Assembly (NCBI GenBank): GCA_031761405.1 | Contig: JASEVX010000007.1 | Location: forward strand, 32,467,677 to 32,531,676 | From: Serripes groenlandicus | Taxonomy: Eukaryota; Mollusca; Bivalvia; Cardiida; Cardiidae | Length of the DNA stretch: 64,000 nucleotides | Direction: 5' to 3' | Shown here: in pieces, positions 23,781-35,530 of the stretch | Layout: each line of letters starts with the position of its first letter | Position numbering within the stretch: the stretch's first letter is position 1 | Notes under the pieces: model-generated | The model's input: only the letters and a program-made list of their open reading frames with translations | What the model was told of the DNA's origin: nothing | Databases searched by the model: none | Translations under genes and position numbers: made by a program

Positions 23781-25162
23781 GTTCACTCTCCACTCTTTAA
23801 TAATTATTTTAGGGAGTGAAACATATTTGACCCAAGTAATTATCTGGAGCTCTGTATCACAGAGATGCCAACAGATTTGTGGAAGTATCATTGTGCAATT
23901 TTATTTATTCCTTAAAGGGACTGAATCCCATATGAGAAAAAATAAGAAAATTGTTAAAAATTGCTATTACCTTGATGTGTTTGCATGTAAGGCATTGAGA
24001 TTTGCTGACTGATGTACTACAATATATGCACACTATTAATATTGCGGAGATTTTTCGTTATTTTGCATTGTAAAATCTACTGGGTAAGTAACCCAGTAAA
24101 TCTAAAAATATCGCTGTATATTTATCACGTTATCACTACAACCGAATTGACAATCTCCATCCCAGAGTTGTCGTTCCTTACACTCACGCATACATGAATG
24201 TAATTAGTCGATAGTGCTAGAGAATGCCGAATTGAATCCACAAATTCAAATGAGCAAGAGGAAATTCCACGGCATTTTTAAACGGGAAAACACGGAACGG
24301 ACGCTTTTTTAACTGCTTATTTCCTATGAAATAATGAAAAACAAGACTTGTACGACCTTCTACAACATTCCGTTACATATATATAGACGTATTTTGGATT
24401 AATTAGAATAAGTATAAAATATAATGATTTTGGACCATTATGGTGTTCAGTCCCTTTAAGGTGATAGAAGAAAAATAAAATGACAAATAACACTTAAACG
24501 CACACAGGGAAATTTCACCGTTTTGTCTCCGTTTCCAACTTGAAAACGATGTTCTAATTATAGACCATTCATTTATATTTATCAACCATTCGGGCAAAAG
24601 GTGCGCGTCAAAATGGCTGTTTTATCAAGAAAAGCGTCTATTTGTGGGAAAGGGTTAAGTTTGCTTGTCATTATATATTTTTGTTACCATCTGCAACATG
24701 TTTGTCATAATGCATTTGATTTATCAGGGTATTCATACCATTACAGTATTGTCTATTCTTACTTGAACACACCTAACAGACCCTTCCGATGGGTTAAAGT
24801 CAGGTCTCCAGAATGATTCATTGGTATGCGAATTAAATATTAAATAATATTGGTAAATCACTTAATCTTGATGAACTTTATTATTTGAGGGACACATTGT
24901 GTATAACTAGGGAAGAAAAGACAAAATACATAACTTCATCAGTCAAAATCAACCACGGGAACTCCCGTATCCAAAGATCGATTGTTTTCGGGGAAACTGT
25001 TTCATGATGTTTTCTTTAATTGGCTGTTATTTATTTACCACGTCATCGATTAAATTATTAAAAACGTATTCTGCTATTGCAGAACTCAGCAGTTCTCCCA
25101 TTTTGATATATTTTAATAACGAACTAGGTTTAATTGGTTAACTTGTGCAGACGGTGACCAAA
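23781..25162. other. no gene recognised
   Basis: AT-rich sequence. A short palindrome, ACTGGGT..ACCCAGT, lies near 24077-24096. A fragment CATTTTGTGGGAAAGGGTTAA-like (near 24640) is a MITE right end. Confidence 0.35.
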
Positions 25163-25370
25163 CCTTGCCCCAACAAATCTGCTGCAGACAATTATAAACT
25201 GACACACTGTTGAAACTTCTTCTAAAAGTTATCTGACTAAACCTTGCCCCAACAAATCTGCAGCAGACAATTGTAAACTGACACACTGTTGAAACTTCTT
25301 CTAAAAGTTATCAACCTTGCCCCCAACCAATCTGCAGCAGACAATTTGTAAACTGATACACTGTAGTACC
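25163..25370. repeat. three-copy ~76-bp tandem repeat
   Basis: CCTTGCCCCAACAAATCTGC recurs at 25163, 25242 and 25315 (last copy CCTTGCCCCCAACCAATC). The unit contains CTGCAGCAGACAATTGTAAA, so it may have arisen from the subterminal part of the TTAA-MITE. Confidence 0.75.
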
Positions 25371-25419
25371 AAATTCTAAACATGTTTAGGAATCTACAGT
25401 GGTTGAGTGGTTAGTGGAA

Positions 25420-25648
25420 TTAACCCTTTCCCTCATATAGACGCTTTCTGACGCCTCTGCAGCAGACAGCTTTTTGAAAACATAGCGACAAAAGAAGAAA
25501 TTGCACAAAACGTGCAATTTCTTCTTTTGCCACAATGTTTCCACTTTTTGTCATAGGTTATCCATTCAACTATGGAGATTTTCTATGTTTTGACAAAATA
25601 TGTTCAAAGTCGTCTGCTGCAGAATTGTCGTATGAGGGAAAGGGTTAA
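25420..25648. mobile_element. TTAA-MITE, model full-length copy
   Basis: 229 bp, TTAA to TTAA. The left end is TTAACCCTTTCCCTCATATA; the right end is ATGAGGGAAAGGGTTAA. CTGCAGCAGACAGCTTTTTG on the left pairs with CAAAGTCGTCTGCTGCAG on the right. The centre is a hairpin, AAAGAAGAAATTGCAC / GTGCAATTTCTTCTTT. No coding capacity. The TTAA borders and CCCTTT start suggest piggyBac-type mobilisation. Confidence 0.9.
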
Positions 25649-25985
25649 GTGTCTTAGGTTTGATTCAGTCACAGCAGGTCAAGGTCACTAGAGTCAGGCC
25701 TGGCTGGTTGCCATTGGACATGCCACATTTCCTAGCCTATAGTACTGTTTAGTTTACCCAGGATTCATGAATAAGTCTGGTATACACCTAACTGAAATAA
25801 TGTTTAAAACAGCGTAAAACCCCTATTTATTCAACAAAACTTTAAGTTTCACTTTTTAGATCAGCAATACTCAAACATGATCCGCCAGATCTCCCATTTC
25901 TTAATTGAACGCAATTCCTTGAAATTGACATCAAAAATCTTGCTGAACCTATTAATCTTATTAACACCACTGCAGCCTGGAGAAT

Positions 25986-26215
25986 TTAACCCTTTCCCTC
26001 ATACGACAATTTTGCAGCAGACAACTTTGAACATTAATTGTCAAAAAATAGAAAATCTCTATAATTGAATTGATAACCTATGACTAAAAGTGGAAAACAT
26101 CGAGGCAAAAGGAGAATTTGCTCGTTTTGATCAATTTCTTCATTTGTCACTATGTTTTCAAAAAGCCCTCTGCTGCAGAGGCGTCAGAAAGCATATATAT
26201 GAGGGAAAGGGTTAA
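25986..26215. mobile_element. TTAA-MITE, full-length copy
   Basis: 230 bp with TTAA at both ends, in the opposite orientation to the copy at 25420 as judged by the asymmetric GCGTCAGAAAGC segment near its right end. Confidence 0.9.
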
Positions 26216-26326
26216 AACAGTTATGAGAAAAATAAGCTTAGAATTCTCTTGCTGTAACAAGGAAATCCTCAGGTGAGGTTTTCAAAACTATTAAAATTTA
26301 AATATCACATCAGGTCGATGATGAGA

Positions 26327-26799
26327 TTAACCCTTTCCCACATACAGAAGCTTTCTGACTCCTCTGCAGCAGAGGGCTTTTTAACCTTTTCCCACATACC
26401 ACAAATATGCAGCAGATGACTTTGAAATCAAATAAGCAAAAATGTGGAAAGTCCTTATATCAAATGAGGGTTTATTTACTGAAAAAAGTTGAAAGCATTA
26501 TGGCGAATTTAGGAGAAATTGCTTGTTTTGAGCAATTTCTTCTTTTGTCACAATGTTTTCAAAAGTCATCTGCTGCAGAGCGGGTCTGAGCTGTCAGAAA
26601 ATGTCTGTATGAAGGAAAGGGTTAAAATATTATGCCAAACAGAGAAATTGCTCTTACATGTGCAATTTCTCCATTTCCCACAATATTTTCAATTTTATTC
26701 ATTAATCAACCTTTCTAAATGAGGTATTCCATATAAATTATGCCTAGATCTGAGTAAATGCTTTCAAAATCGTCTGCTGAAGAATTGTTGTAGGGTTAA
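26327..26799. mobile_element. TTAA-MITE interrupted by another copy
   Basis: The left part (26327-26380, TTAACCCTTTCCCACATACA to AGAGGGCTTT) and right part (26626-26799, ending TTGTAGGGTTAA) form one element once the 245-bp inner copy is removed. Confidence 0.85.
26381..26625. mobile_element. TTAA-MITE nested inside the 26327-26799 copy
   Basis: TTAA-bounded (26381-26384 and 26622-26625), from TTAACCTTTTCCCACATACC to GAAGGAAAGGGTTAA. The inner copy is the younger one. Confidence 0.85.
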
Positions 26800-26837
26800 G
26801 AAGGGTCTGTTATAATGACCAAAAGGACATTTATATA

Positions 26838-27302
26838 GAATCTTTCCCAATTTCAGATGCAATTTTGATGCATTTGCATCAGAATACTTCGGTTATGAAA
26901 ACATTTGTGACAAAAGGAGAAATTGCTCATGATGAGCAATTTCTCCTTTTGTTACATTGTTTTGAACTATATAAAATATTACACTTTCATCAAATAGAGA
27001 TTGTCTGCACTTTTACAAATTTGTGGTCTGTCATCAGCTGCTATGTTGCTGTATAAATAATTTGAGAAGGAGTAAAATGAAATATATATTTGATACCGCG
27101 TATTAACCTTTTCCCTCAGACGACAATTCTGCAGAAGACGTCTTTAAACATATTGTGTCAAAAAATAGAAAATCTCTATAATTGAATGTATAAACTATGA
27201 GAAATTGCTTGTTTTGAGTGATTTCTTCTTCTGTCAATATGTTTTCAAAAATCTGTCTGCTGCAGGAGTCAAAAAGCTTCTATATATAAGGAAAGGGGTT
27301 CA
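26838..27302. mobile_element. two adjacent TTAA-MITE copies, diverged
   Basis: About 26838-27077 is diverged but keeps the hairpin AAAGGAGAAATTGCTCAT / ATGAGCAATTTCTCCTTT. 27103-27302 starts TTAACCTTTTCCCTCAGACG and ends GGAAAGGGGTTCA. Confidence 0.65.
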
Positions 27303-27471
27303 AAACATTCCACAAGTAGGGACAATACTGTATCAGCCACAAAAAGTCTGCCTCGAATCTTTTCCCACATAAGAATGCATTTTTACACATCTCATCTGCA
27401 GCAACGCTTTTAATATTGTGGCAAACTTTAGATCTGCAATATTTCCTTTTTTAACTCAGTATGGAAGACAC

Positions 27472-27826
27472 TGTCAGGGATTTTTTTTCAGAAAAAGGGG
27501 AAGTGGCCTGGGGCCTTTGAAAAGGGGAAAATTTCGCTGCGTTTTAGTAAGGGGAAAAATTGTACCGATTTCTATTAATGGTTTCTTGTTTTACGTTTTA
27601 CATTTTCTGCTTTGTCAACATTTAACTTTCACATCTTGTCTTGATTGAGTGTATCTATGTACAGAGTCCTTGCGGGGTCCACAATTGTCATGTTTACTAT
27701 GGCGATTTTTGCATTTCGGCAATGATTCGGAGGGGAATTTATATTTTTAGGGCAAAAACTATGCTTATTTTCTGAGGGGAAGGGGCCTTTAAACGGCCCC
27801 TTTTATATACGGTAAAAAAACCTGAC
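27472..27826. mobile_element. 355-bp element with short terminal inverted repeats
   Basis: Left end GTCAGGGATTTTTTT; right end AAAAAAACCTGAC. The interior is rich in GAAAAGGGGAA and GGGGCCTTT blocks. Non-coding; the superfamily is not determined. A MITE fragment (TTTTCCCACATAAGAATGCA) lies immediately to the left. Confidence 0.55.
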
Positions 27827-27827
27827 T

Positions 27828-27990
27828 GGTACAGTAGAGTCAGCCTCTCTTACCAAAGGTCCTGGGTTCAATGCAGGTTATTTGCGGCTTCTACCATTGG
27901 GATTTTTTTGACACCAATGGCGCGAGTACTGGTTATGTCCTCAGGAAGCAGAAATCAAGCGTGATTAATATAAGTTTAAACTAACTCATT
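27828..27990 (+). repeat. tRNA-derived SINE, family B
   Basis: Shares GCCTCTC..ACCAAAGGTC, CAGGAAGCAGA and AGCGTGATTAATATAAGTTT with the SINE at 21390, in the same orientation. Confidence 0.6.
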
Positions 27991-28021
27991 GTTTTCAATT
28001 CTATTTAATTAAATAATTTGT

Positions 28022-28219
28022 TTAACCCTTTCTGACATACAAAAAATCTGCAGCAGATAACTTAATTTGCAAAGTGCATTTACGAAAAACAGCTGAAACA
28101 CTGTGGCAAAAGGAGAAGTTTTACTACATTGATGAATAATTTCTTCTTTTGCCACAATGTTGCCAAAAGTCATCGGCTGCAGAGGTGTCAGAAAGATTAT
28201 ATATGTAGGAAAGTGTTAA
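28022..28219. mobile_element. TTAA-MITE copy
   Basis: 198 bp, TTAACCCTTTCTGACATACA to GTAGGAAAGTGTTAA, with TTAA on both sides. Confidence 0.75.
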
Positions 28220-28399
28220 TACAGAATTTCCAACTTTTTACCCAGATGTTTTCAAATTCTGGTTTGTTCTACATGAGAACGGTTTTCCATTTTTTCTCCT
28301 TAAACTTCAGTCATTAAAGCAGCTGATACTTGATATACATCATATCAGGTGAACATTTGGAGCCATAATTACCTAATTTGTATAGTTAAACTTTTATTT

Positions 28400-29880
28400 T
28401 TAAAGATTTTCCACCTTTTTATCTATATATTTCCAAAGTTGATTGCTGCGGATTTATAGTATGTGGGAAAGGGACTGACATTGTAAATTTGTTCCTAAAC
28501 AGAGTCAGAATGCCTTATGTGGACAGACTGACACTCTGAAAATGCATCAAAAAACCAAGAGTCTATAAAGTGGTATCGGATATACAGTCCAAATTTCTAA
28601 CGAATCTAAGTATAAATCTTACAGCAGTAAGCAACGAATTTCTAAAAATAAACCAGTACACTTTACACTTTCAGCAATGAGGCATTTAAAATGGTGTCAT
28701 TGATTTATTATTATATCAGTGGTTGATATTCAACAACATCGAATCAAATATACATCAAGCTGTAATATCCCTATAAAGATGACTTTTGAAAACATTGTGG
28801 CAACAGGAGAAATTGCTTATAGTGACTGACTTTTTAATTCGCTACAAAGTTTTCAACTCAATTAAAGAATACTAATACTTGATTTATTAAAGATTTTCCA
28901 TAGTTTTGTCTACATGTGTTTTAAGTCATCTGCTGAAGAATTTTTGTAAACATGTGAACGCGAAGACATTAGACATGGGGTTATCATTAATAATTCATCT
29001 ACAGGGGGGAAATTTTCCTAATCATGTGTAAACTAATGGTAAGTCACCTCTTTATATATTCAACAAATGACAGGTGAATGAGCAGAGGTTATAACAATTG
29101 AAATATGTCACAAAGTGGTTCTTTTGCATTATCCTCTAAACCTTTCCCACATAGAAAAAAATCAAAATATTGAGAATTTAAATTATTGAATAAAGTTGAA
29201 AATATTGTGGCAAATGGAGAAATTGGGCATATATCTCCTTTTGCCACAACGTGTTCAAGAGTCAACTTTGTCAAATGCATCTGCAAGTGGGAAAGGCCTT
29301 TATTATTTGTTTTTTAAAAGTAATCTGCTTTGAAGCCATGAAGCAGATGACTAGTAATGCCTCTGAAGCAGACATTGTACTTTGTAAATTGTAGTGGTTT
29401 CAATTCTGTATCAAAATTATACTTCAAAACTTCTTGGATCTGGATGCTCCAATATTATATGTCGTTAATTGCTTTGCTTCCAGAGCAGAGGATACTATAA
29501 CTGGAAGAGATTTAACACTTTCCTACCAATAGACGTTTCTGCAGCAGATAACTTTTGAAAACATTGTGACAAAAGAAGAAATTGCTAAAAAAAACCAAGC
29601 AATTTGTCCTTGTTTTCAATTTATTTCAGTAATTTAACATTCATTTGTAGAGATTTTCCGTATTTTTAGTAGATGTTCTTAAAGTCGTCTATAGCAGATT
29701 TGTTGTATGTGGGAAAGGCATAGCAGACAACCATTGTGAAAAAGGGTACAGTACTAATCAAACAGTTTTATCATTTGTCACAATGTTTTCATATTTTTAT
29801 TTCGCTTATAGTTTACCATATTTAAGCTAAGATGTTTTTAAAGTCGTCTGCTGAATATTTGATAAAATTATGATTTATCA
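28400..29880. repeat. cluster of degenerate TTAA-MITE copies
   Basis: Recognisable pieces at about 28400-28475 (right end ATGTGGGAAAGGGA), 28780-28985, 29137-29302 (both ends), 29512-29721 (TTAACACTTTCCTACCAATA to TGTGGGAAAGGC) and 29760-29870. Sequence between them is AT-rich and without a gene. Confidence 0.6.
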
Positions 29881-29889
29881 AGATAGAAA

Positions 29890-30275
29890 CAATTACAGTC
29901 TAATAAAGGAGCTGTCCTGGACTGAATATATAGTGCACAGTTCAACACGAGCCAGGGGTTTTAAAATGACTTTCTAGCGTTTGACGTTTGTTATAAATGC
30001 ATGTATAAATTGTGAAATGGGACTACCTTTATCTTCTGTGTCCATCATACAATTCGGTAAATCTGCACTACGAATATCATAATAAATGTTCCTCTTGATA
30101 TATCAACACTTCCTCAAACAAGTTTATTTTCATATTTCACATAGCAGTGCCGGTAACATGTGACCTCTGACGTCATTAAGAAACAAGTTGTTTACAAATG
30201 GCGGCTTTGTTGCGGTCCCTAGTAACCGGCTCCATGTAGCGCTCAAAGGTCAAAAACTTCATTACAAGGCACCAG
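29890..30275. other. GC-richer, possible promoter with CRE
   Basis: Contains a perfect cAMP-response-element-like TGACGTCA (30168-30175) and AAATGGCGGC (30196-30205). From the ATG at 30198 a 13-codon frame, MAALLRSLVTGSM, ends in a stop. A GTAACC donor-like site sits inside it. A first exon is possible but unproven. Confidence 0.2.
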
Positions 30276-30353
30276 CCAAACTGCCTGCAAGTGTCTCACC
30301 CGGCTTTGTTTCTAGCCACAACCAACCGGGTGAGACACTTGCAGGCAGTTTGG
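30276..30353. repeat. perfect 28-bp inverted repeat
   Basis: The arm at 30276-30303 (starts CCAAACTGCCTGCAAGTG) is the exact reverse complement of 30326-30353 (ends CTTGCAGGCAGTTTGG), with a 22-nt loop. A transcript would form a 28-bp duplex. Confidence 0.95.
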
Positions 30354-31160
30354 TTTTTGTTTTTGCGCTCGACTGTCAAAACTATTTACAGCCGTGTCTA
30401 AGAAAAGAAAAGATCGCGAAAATTTAATTGCTTTATACATTTTATTGAATCCTCATTAATAGAGAAATACGTTTGTGTGCGGTCTTTTACGAATAATGAG
30501 AAAGTGGGTGGGGCGAGCTATGTCACAGGCGACTGATTTTAGGGCGGTCCCTGACTTCATATTTGTGGAAACCAGTTTCTAATAATAGCATTTTTTCATT
30601 TTCTAAAAATCCCCTAATTTGGTTCATGTTTAAATTGATAACCCAGAAAGAGGGGCTATTTATAGCAAAACAGTCTTGTTTTGGGGTTTTACCCAATTTT
30701 GGTAAACCAAAACACAGACGGCTGTGGTTGTTTGAACTCCTTTCAGTTATAACAGCGCCGTTTTCTTTTATAACAGTTTTTCATGTTAAATGTCTTCTTA
30801 TTTATATTATCTTCAATAGTTAAATTAAACATTAATTAAAATGAAGAAAAAGATGCCTGCCACTGCATTCGACTGTGTCTTAATTTGATTTATATATTTT
30901 GAAATGTGTAGTTCTCAGTGATGGCTTGTCAGTGGTCATACCCTATACACACATGCTTTATTTACACAGACCATATTTAAAAAAAATAAAAAAAACGCCT
31001 GTAGGTATGTGTCCCAACAAAGTCATATCTCTTGCTACTATATTTGTATCAGATTGTTATGAAACTTATTATATATGTTCACAAGCCTGACCTCCTGTAT
31101 AAATTTGCATTTTACACTGACAGTAAATCATCTGTATGTAACAATATCATCTAGCACTTT
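30354..31160. other. no gene recognised
   Basis: AT-rich; several unsupported short frames. No repeat family of this window was identified. Confidence 0.35.
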
Positions 31161-31226
31161 CATTTGTTGATGGAATTGTTTCATACTTTATAGACACTGT
31201 GTGGGAAAGAATTCCATCAACAAATG
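31161..31226. repeat. 22-bp inverted repeat
   Basis: CATTTGTTGATGGAATTGTT (31161-31180, plus TC) pairs with the stretch 31205-31226 ending CCATCAACAAATG, with one mismatch. The loop is 22 nt. Confidence 0.85.
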
Positions 31227-31350
31227 CACATATAATCAGTGAGCTTGGACAGCTTTATGTTTCACTTGTCACAGTGACTATTCAATAACTATGTACAAAA
31301 TGACACTGCCAGGGGATTTGTAACGTCTTTGATGCTCTTGATTATTTTAG

Positions 31351-31935
31351 CGAGATTTACCACAGACCTTCCGTGAACTGTCACTGCTGACCAACCCCGA
31401 AGTTAACACATTGCTACGCCAGTTTAGTCTTCCAGTGAAGGGGAAAAGAAACCACCGACTAACGTTACTGGCTCAGCACCTTCATATTCACACTGATGGG
31501 TTCAAAGGAGATCAAGATCCATTTCTTCAAATATTAACAGATGTGAGAGATCTGAAGGATGGCTGGACTGGAGACATAAGACTGGTTCCATAAATACGAC
31601 TAGATAGCATTCTAAGGTACTTACAGGCCTCTCATGATATCAGTGAAAGAGAAGGTGACTTTGAAAACTATACATGCAAAAGTCTTAAATCGTATAAAGC
31701 TCTCAGGGCATATGACATGTGGGAGTCGGGTCACATCAGTGGTTTTGCATTTAACGAGTTAAGTAATATGGAGGGCTTATGTGCACTGAAGTGTCTGGCA
31801 AATCCATCAGGTGATACCAGTGGGACACAATACAATGTAATACAAATTGTGGCAGAAATGCCAGAAAATTCAACGAACATCGCCCACCCAACCAGAATGA
31901 ATTTTACACTTCTCAACACAAACCAGTGTCAATAG
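31351..31935 (+). pseudogene. fragment of a SAP/YqaJ-type gene
   Basis: An acceptor-like CTTGATTATTTTAG precedes an open frame reading RDLPQTFRELSLLTNPEVNT, then LLRQFSLPVKGKRNHRLTLL. This resembles the SAP-like start of a multi-copy bivalve gene family that carries SWIM and YqaJ domains. A TAA at 31591-31593 breaks the frame. In the same frame it continues DILRYLQASHD-like sequence, then YTCKSLKSYKALRAYDMWES and GHISGFAFNELSNMEGLCAL, matching the family's 'K-S-Y-K-A' block. It stops at 31935 where LINE sequence takes over; no SWIM or nuclease part is present. Family assignment comes from remembered motif patterns and is tentative. It is most simply a retained exon copy interrupted by the LINE. 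Confidence 0.4.
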
Positions 31936-31960
31936 ACTTAACGAAAGAAGAAACTGTTAA

Positions 31961-32760
31961 TCAGCGTTTTTTGTGCCAAGCCAAAGAGTACATAGACATA
32001 AAATAGTAAACACTGTCAACGACTCCCAGAAGCAATACACAAGCTTGAACATTGTCTCATATAATTGTAAAAATGCTGCAACTAGTACTCTTACTATTAA
32101 CAAACTTTTTCATGAAGCACAGTTTATTCTCCTACAAGAAACTTGGCTATTCCAGTGCAACTTATACCTGTTAGGAGAAATAGCAGAAGATTCCTGTTAC
32201 GCAGCCAAAGGTGTAAACTTTTATAACCCTATATCGCCTGTCCAACTACCCAGGGGGTATGGCGGGGTGGCCATCCTATGGAAGAAAGACATAAATCATC
32301 TCGTCTCCCGACTGCCAGACGGAAACCAGAGAATCCAGGCAACTGAAATATCTCTTGAAAACAAACAGTATCTTTTAGTGTCGGTCTATATGCCTTCAAG
32401 AGGCTCAGCTGAATCTGATAATGAATTCTGTGAGTGCACGGACCAATTGCGTGAAATACTTGAAAAATACCAAATTTCCCATGAAATAATTATTGCTGGA
32501 GATATGAACACAAATCTTTCATCGCAGAAACCTTTGCTTAAAAGAACAGTGTATTTGAAAGAACTCATTGAAGACTTTGGCTTGCTTTATGACAACTCAG
32601 GAAAAACATATGTGAACCCACAGGGTGTTGACTGCACTGAAATAGACAATTTCTTTGGTAAAAACAAAAGACAAACAGAACTATTCAAAAAAGGAAGTTC
32701 TGAACAATATTGAGATTAATGTGTCAGACCATCATCCTATAAGGTTAATGATCTCGGCTG
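31961..32760 (+). pseudogene. LINE endonuclease (EEP) domain
   Basis: Apurinic-like endonuclease that nicks target DNA to prime reverse transcription. Catalytic landmarks appear in order: ILLQETWLF (glutamate), GGVAILWKK, SVYMPSRG, IIAGDMNTNL (Asp/Asn), DCTEIDNFF, then, one frame over, NVSDHHPIRL (the SDH motif). The shift between DNFF and SDHHP shows the ORF is broken near 32,685, where an A run occurs. The frame is open from 31961; the first in-frame ATG of the complete element may have been lost. Confidence 0.85.
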
Positions 32761-33434
32761 CCGCCAGTAAGAAGATGCCAAGTGGTGACCGCCCCACGCG
32801 TGCAAGAAAAATTAAATGGGATAAAATTGATATGGAACTTTACTCAGAAACAGTTAGGATAAAAAATTTAACATTGGACTCTATAGAATTGGACACTGTT
32901 GATCACATTGAAAATTACTGTTTGCAGGTTATATCTGTTGTGAAAGAATTTATTGTCTCCTTCTCAAATAAAATTAAGGTCATGAACTCCAAACCAAAAC
33001 TGAAAGTGTGGACTCAGGATATCGCAATAGCGTTGAAAGTAATGAGAGAGGCATTCAAATCATGGGCAACGCAAGAAAAACCACAAGATCTCAACAACCC
33101 ACTTGTTGTAAAGTTGAAAGACTCTAAAAGATCCTTCAAAAGCACTTACAGGTGCGAACAGGCACGAAGAACTGCCCAAGACAGAGAAAACATTATTAAC
33201 ACTCGTGTTCGAGACTCTAAACTTTTTTACAAACTTGTCAACAAGCAGAGAAACGCCAAATCTTGCATGACCGACGATCTGAATGTCAACGGGAATGTGC
33301 TTTCTGGTGCTGAGGAGGTAGTGACTGGATTTAAAACACATTTTGCCGGCCTAGCAAAACAGTCCGAAAAAAAAACTTTGATGAAAACTACAAGAATATT
33401 ATTGACATTGAAGTTAATCATATCAGTGATATAG
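32700..33434 (+). pseudogene. LINE linker between endonuclease and RT
   Basis: Lys/Arg-rich region between the SDH motif and the RT fingers (for example RPTRARKIKWDKIDMELYSE, AYRCEQARRTAQ-like sequence). It runs in a frame one base off its neighbours and ends artificially after an A9 run at 33367, beyond which the original frame resumes (ENYKNIIDIEVNHISDIVSD). Confidence 0.75.
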
Positions 33435-35530
33435 TTAGTGATGAAGAACTCAAACAAGTAACATTAGATGAACTCGAAAACTCCATGTCAAGTATAAATA
33501 GAGGAAAGGCTGCGGATTACTATGGTTTAACAATTGAAAGTCTTATTAATGGAGGCCCTACACTTAAAGCTGCAATCCTCAGAATCCTGAACAGTATCTT
33601 AAAATTTGGGAAAGTTCCCCAGTGTATGAAAACTGGACTTTTAACCCCAGTGTTCAAAAACAAAGGTACCCGCACCGAGGCAACTAACTTCAGGGGAATT
33701 ACAGTCCTACCTGTCCTCGAGAAGATCTTAGAAACAGTAATCAAACATAGGATAACACCTACCCTAGAGAAACAGCAGAGTGTTTACCAAAGGGGTTCCA
33801 CTGCAAATACCTCTCCACTTCACGCAGCTCTTATTGTAGAAGAAGTTACCAGGGAATGTAAGGATAACAGGGAACCAGTTGACCTAATTTTCTTAGACGC
33901 AAAGGCGGCTTTCGATGTTGTTGACCATAGCAGCCTCCTCCGTAGAATATATCATGCGGGCGTAACAGACAAACATTGGTTAATCGTTCAGAGTATTCAT
34001 TCAGAAGCCAAAAGTGTAGTTAAGTGGGCCAATATAAACTCGGAACCATTTGATATTTATCAAGGAGTACGGCAGGGAGGAGTATTGAGCACAGACCTCT
34101 ACAAAACATACGTCAACCCGTTGCTGAATCGACTTGAACTTACTGGGAAGGGGTGCACTATTGGAAACATCAGATGTAATGCCAGTGCTTGTGCCGATGA
34201 TATAACACTTAACTCTGTGAATAGTCTAGAAACTTCCACATTTATAGATATAGCAGTAGATTTTGCAAACCGCGAGAGATACGTTCTTCAACCCAAGAAA
34301 ACTGAGGCGTTAAAAGTCTTACCAAACACAAGAAGCCACACACTTACTGAAAACTTTGAAATATATGGCAACCCTGTTACAAATTCTAAAGTTAGCACAC
34401 ATTTGGGGCTAAAAAGAGCTGGAACATTGAGTGCTACTGCGGAGGAGAACGTGGAACATAACATCCAGAAAGCGCGCAGAACAGCATACAGCTTTATGTC
34501 AGCAGGACTTCATGGCGCAGGTGGACTTGACATCATGACATCCTTACATTTAATACAAATCTATGTTAGCCCAGTACTTTTATATGGACTATAAATTGTG
34601 TTGCCGAGAAAGACTCTTATAGACAAACTAGAACTTTTCCAAAAACGATTGATAAAACAACTCTTCTCATTACCAATGAATACTTCTGATGTTGCTGTAT
34701 ATGTTCTGAGTGGATTCCTCCCAGTTGAAGCTCAAATCCACAAGAAAGCCATCATCTTGTTTAACAACGTCTGTCATCAAAATGAGAACTCAGTTGAGAG
34801 ACGACTTGCAGCTAGGCAGCTCACGGTTAAGAACAACAAAAGTGTCAGCTGGTTTGTTGAGATAAGGCAGCTGTTCTGGAAATATGACCTATGTGAACCT
34901 GATGAACTTTTGAAGGAACCAATCAGCAAAATCGGGTGGTAAAGGACTGTTAATAAAAATATTAATACCTGGTGGATGTCAGACTTCTTAAGTAAATCTC
35001 AACGTTCAAAGTCTTTGATCAACCTAAATGTGAAAGCAGTGACTCCTGGGAAACTCCATCCTCTACTCCAAATTCCAACGAGCTCAACTTACGACGCAAA
35101 CAGGCAAATTCTCAAGCTTAAGTTCATGAGTGGATCATATGTGCTACAGAGTAATCGTGCAGCGTTTAACCAGAACAAGATTGATGAAACCTGTCGACTG
35201 TGTGAAGAATCCCCTAAAACATTGGCTCATTTCGTTCCTCACTGCCAAATCCTGTCGGGAATCCGTGCTCACATTATCAGTGACATAAGGTATGAATCTG
35301 AGAAGATACTGGTATCCAGCTGGGACCAGTGCAGCAGTGAACGTAAGTTAAAGATTATTATAGACTGTACACATATAAGTGATATGAGCATTGGCAAAAA
35401 CAGAGGGACTACGTGGCTCCAGAGTGTTGAGTTCCAGTGTAAAAGACTACTCTTTGCCATGCATACCGAACGATATAGACACTTAAAAATTATAGATAAG
35501 AATAAGGTTATTAAACGCCGTACATACTAA
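33400..35530 (+). pseudogene. LINE reverse transcriptase and zinc knuckle
   Basis: Copies element RNA into DNA at the nicked target. Visible RT blocks: TEATNFRGITVLPVLEKILE, motif A LIFLDAKAAFDVVDH, motif B QGVRQGGVLSTDLYK, motif C ACADDITL (catalytic Asp-Asp preceded by CA instead of the commoner Phe-Ala), PKKTEAL, and STHLGLKR. A TAA at 34592 interrupts LLYGL / IVLPRKTLIDKLELFQKRLI, and a second TAA at 34940 follows SKIGW. The last part carries CRLCEESPKTLAHFVPHC, a C-x2-C-x7-H-x4-C knuckle, and ends at 35530. All pieces are in the same frame, so only two nonsense changes affect this half. Confidence 0.9.

Noticed and set aside
25163..25370. Additional MITE copies
   Set aside because: The units contain the CTGCAGCAGACAA motif but no TIR or TTAA borders, so they are listed as a tandem repeat derived from it.
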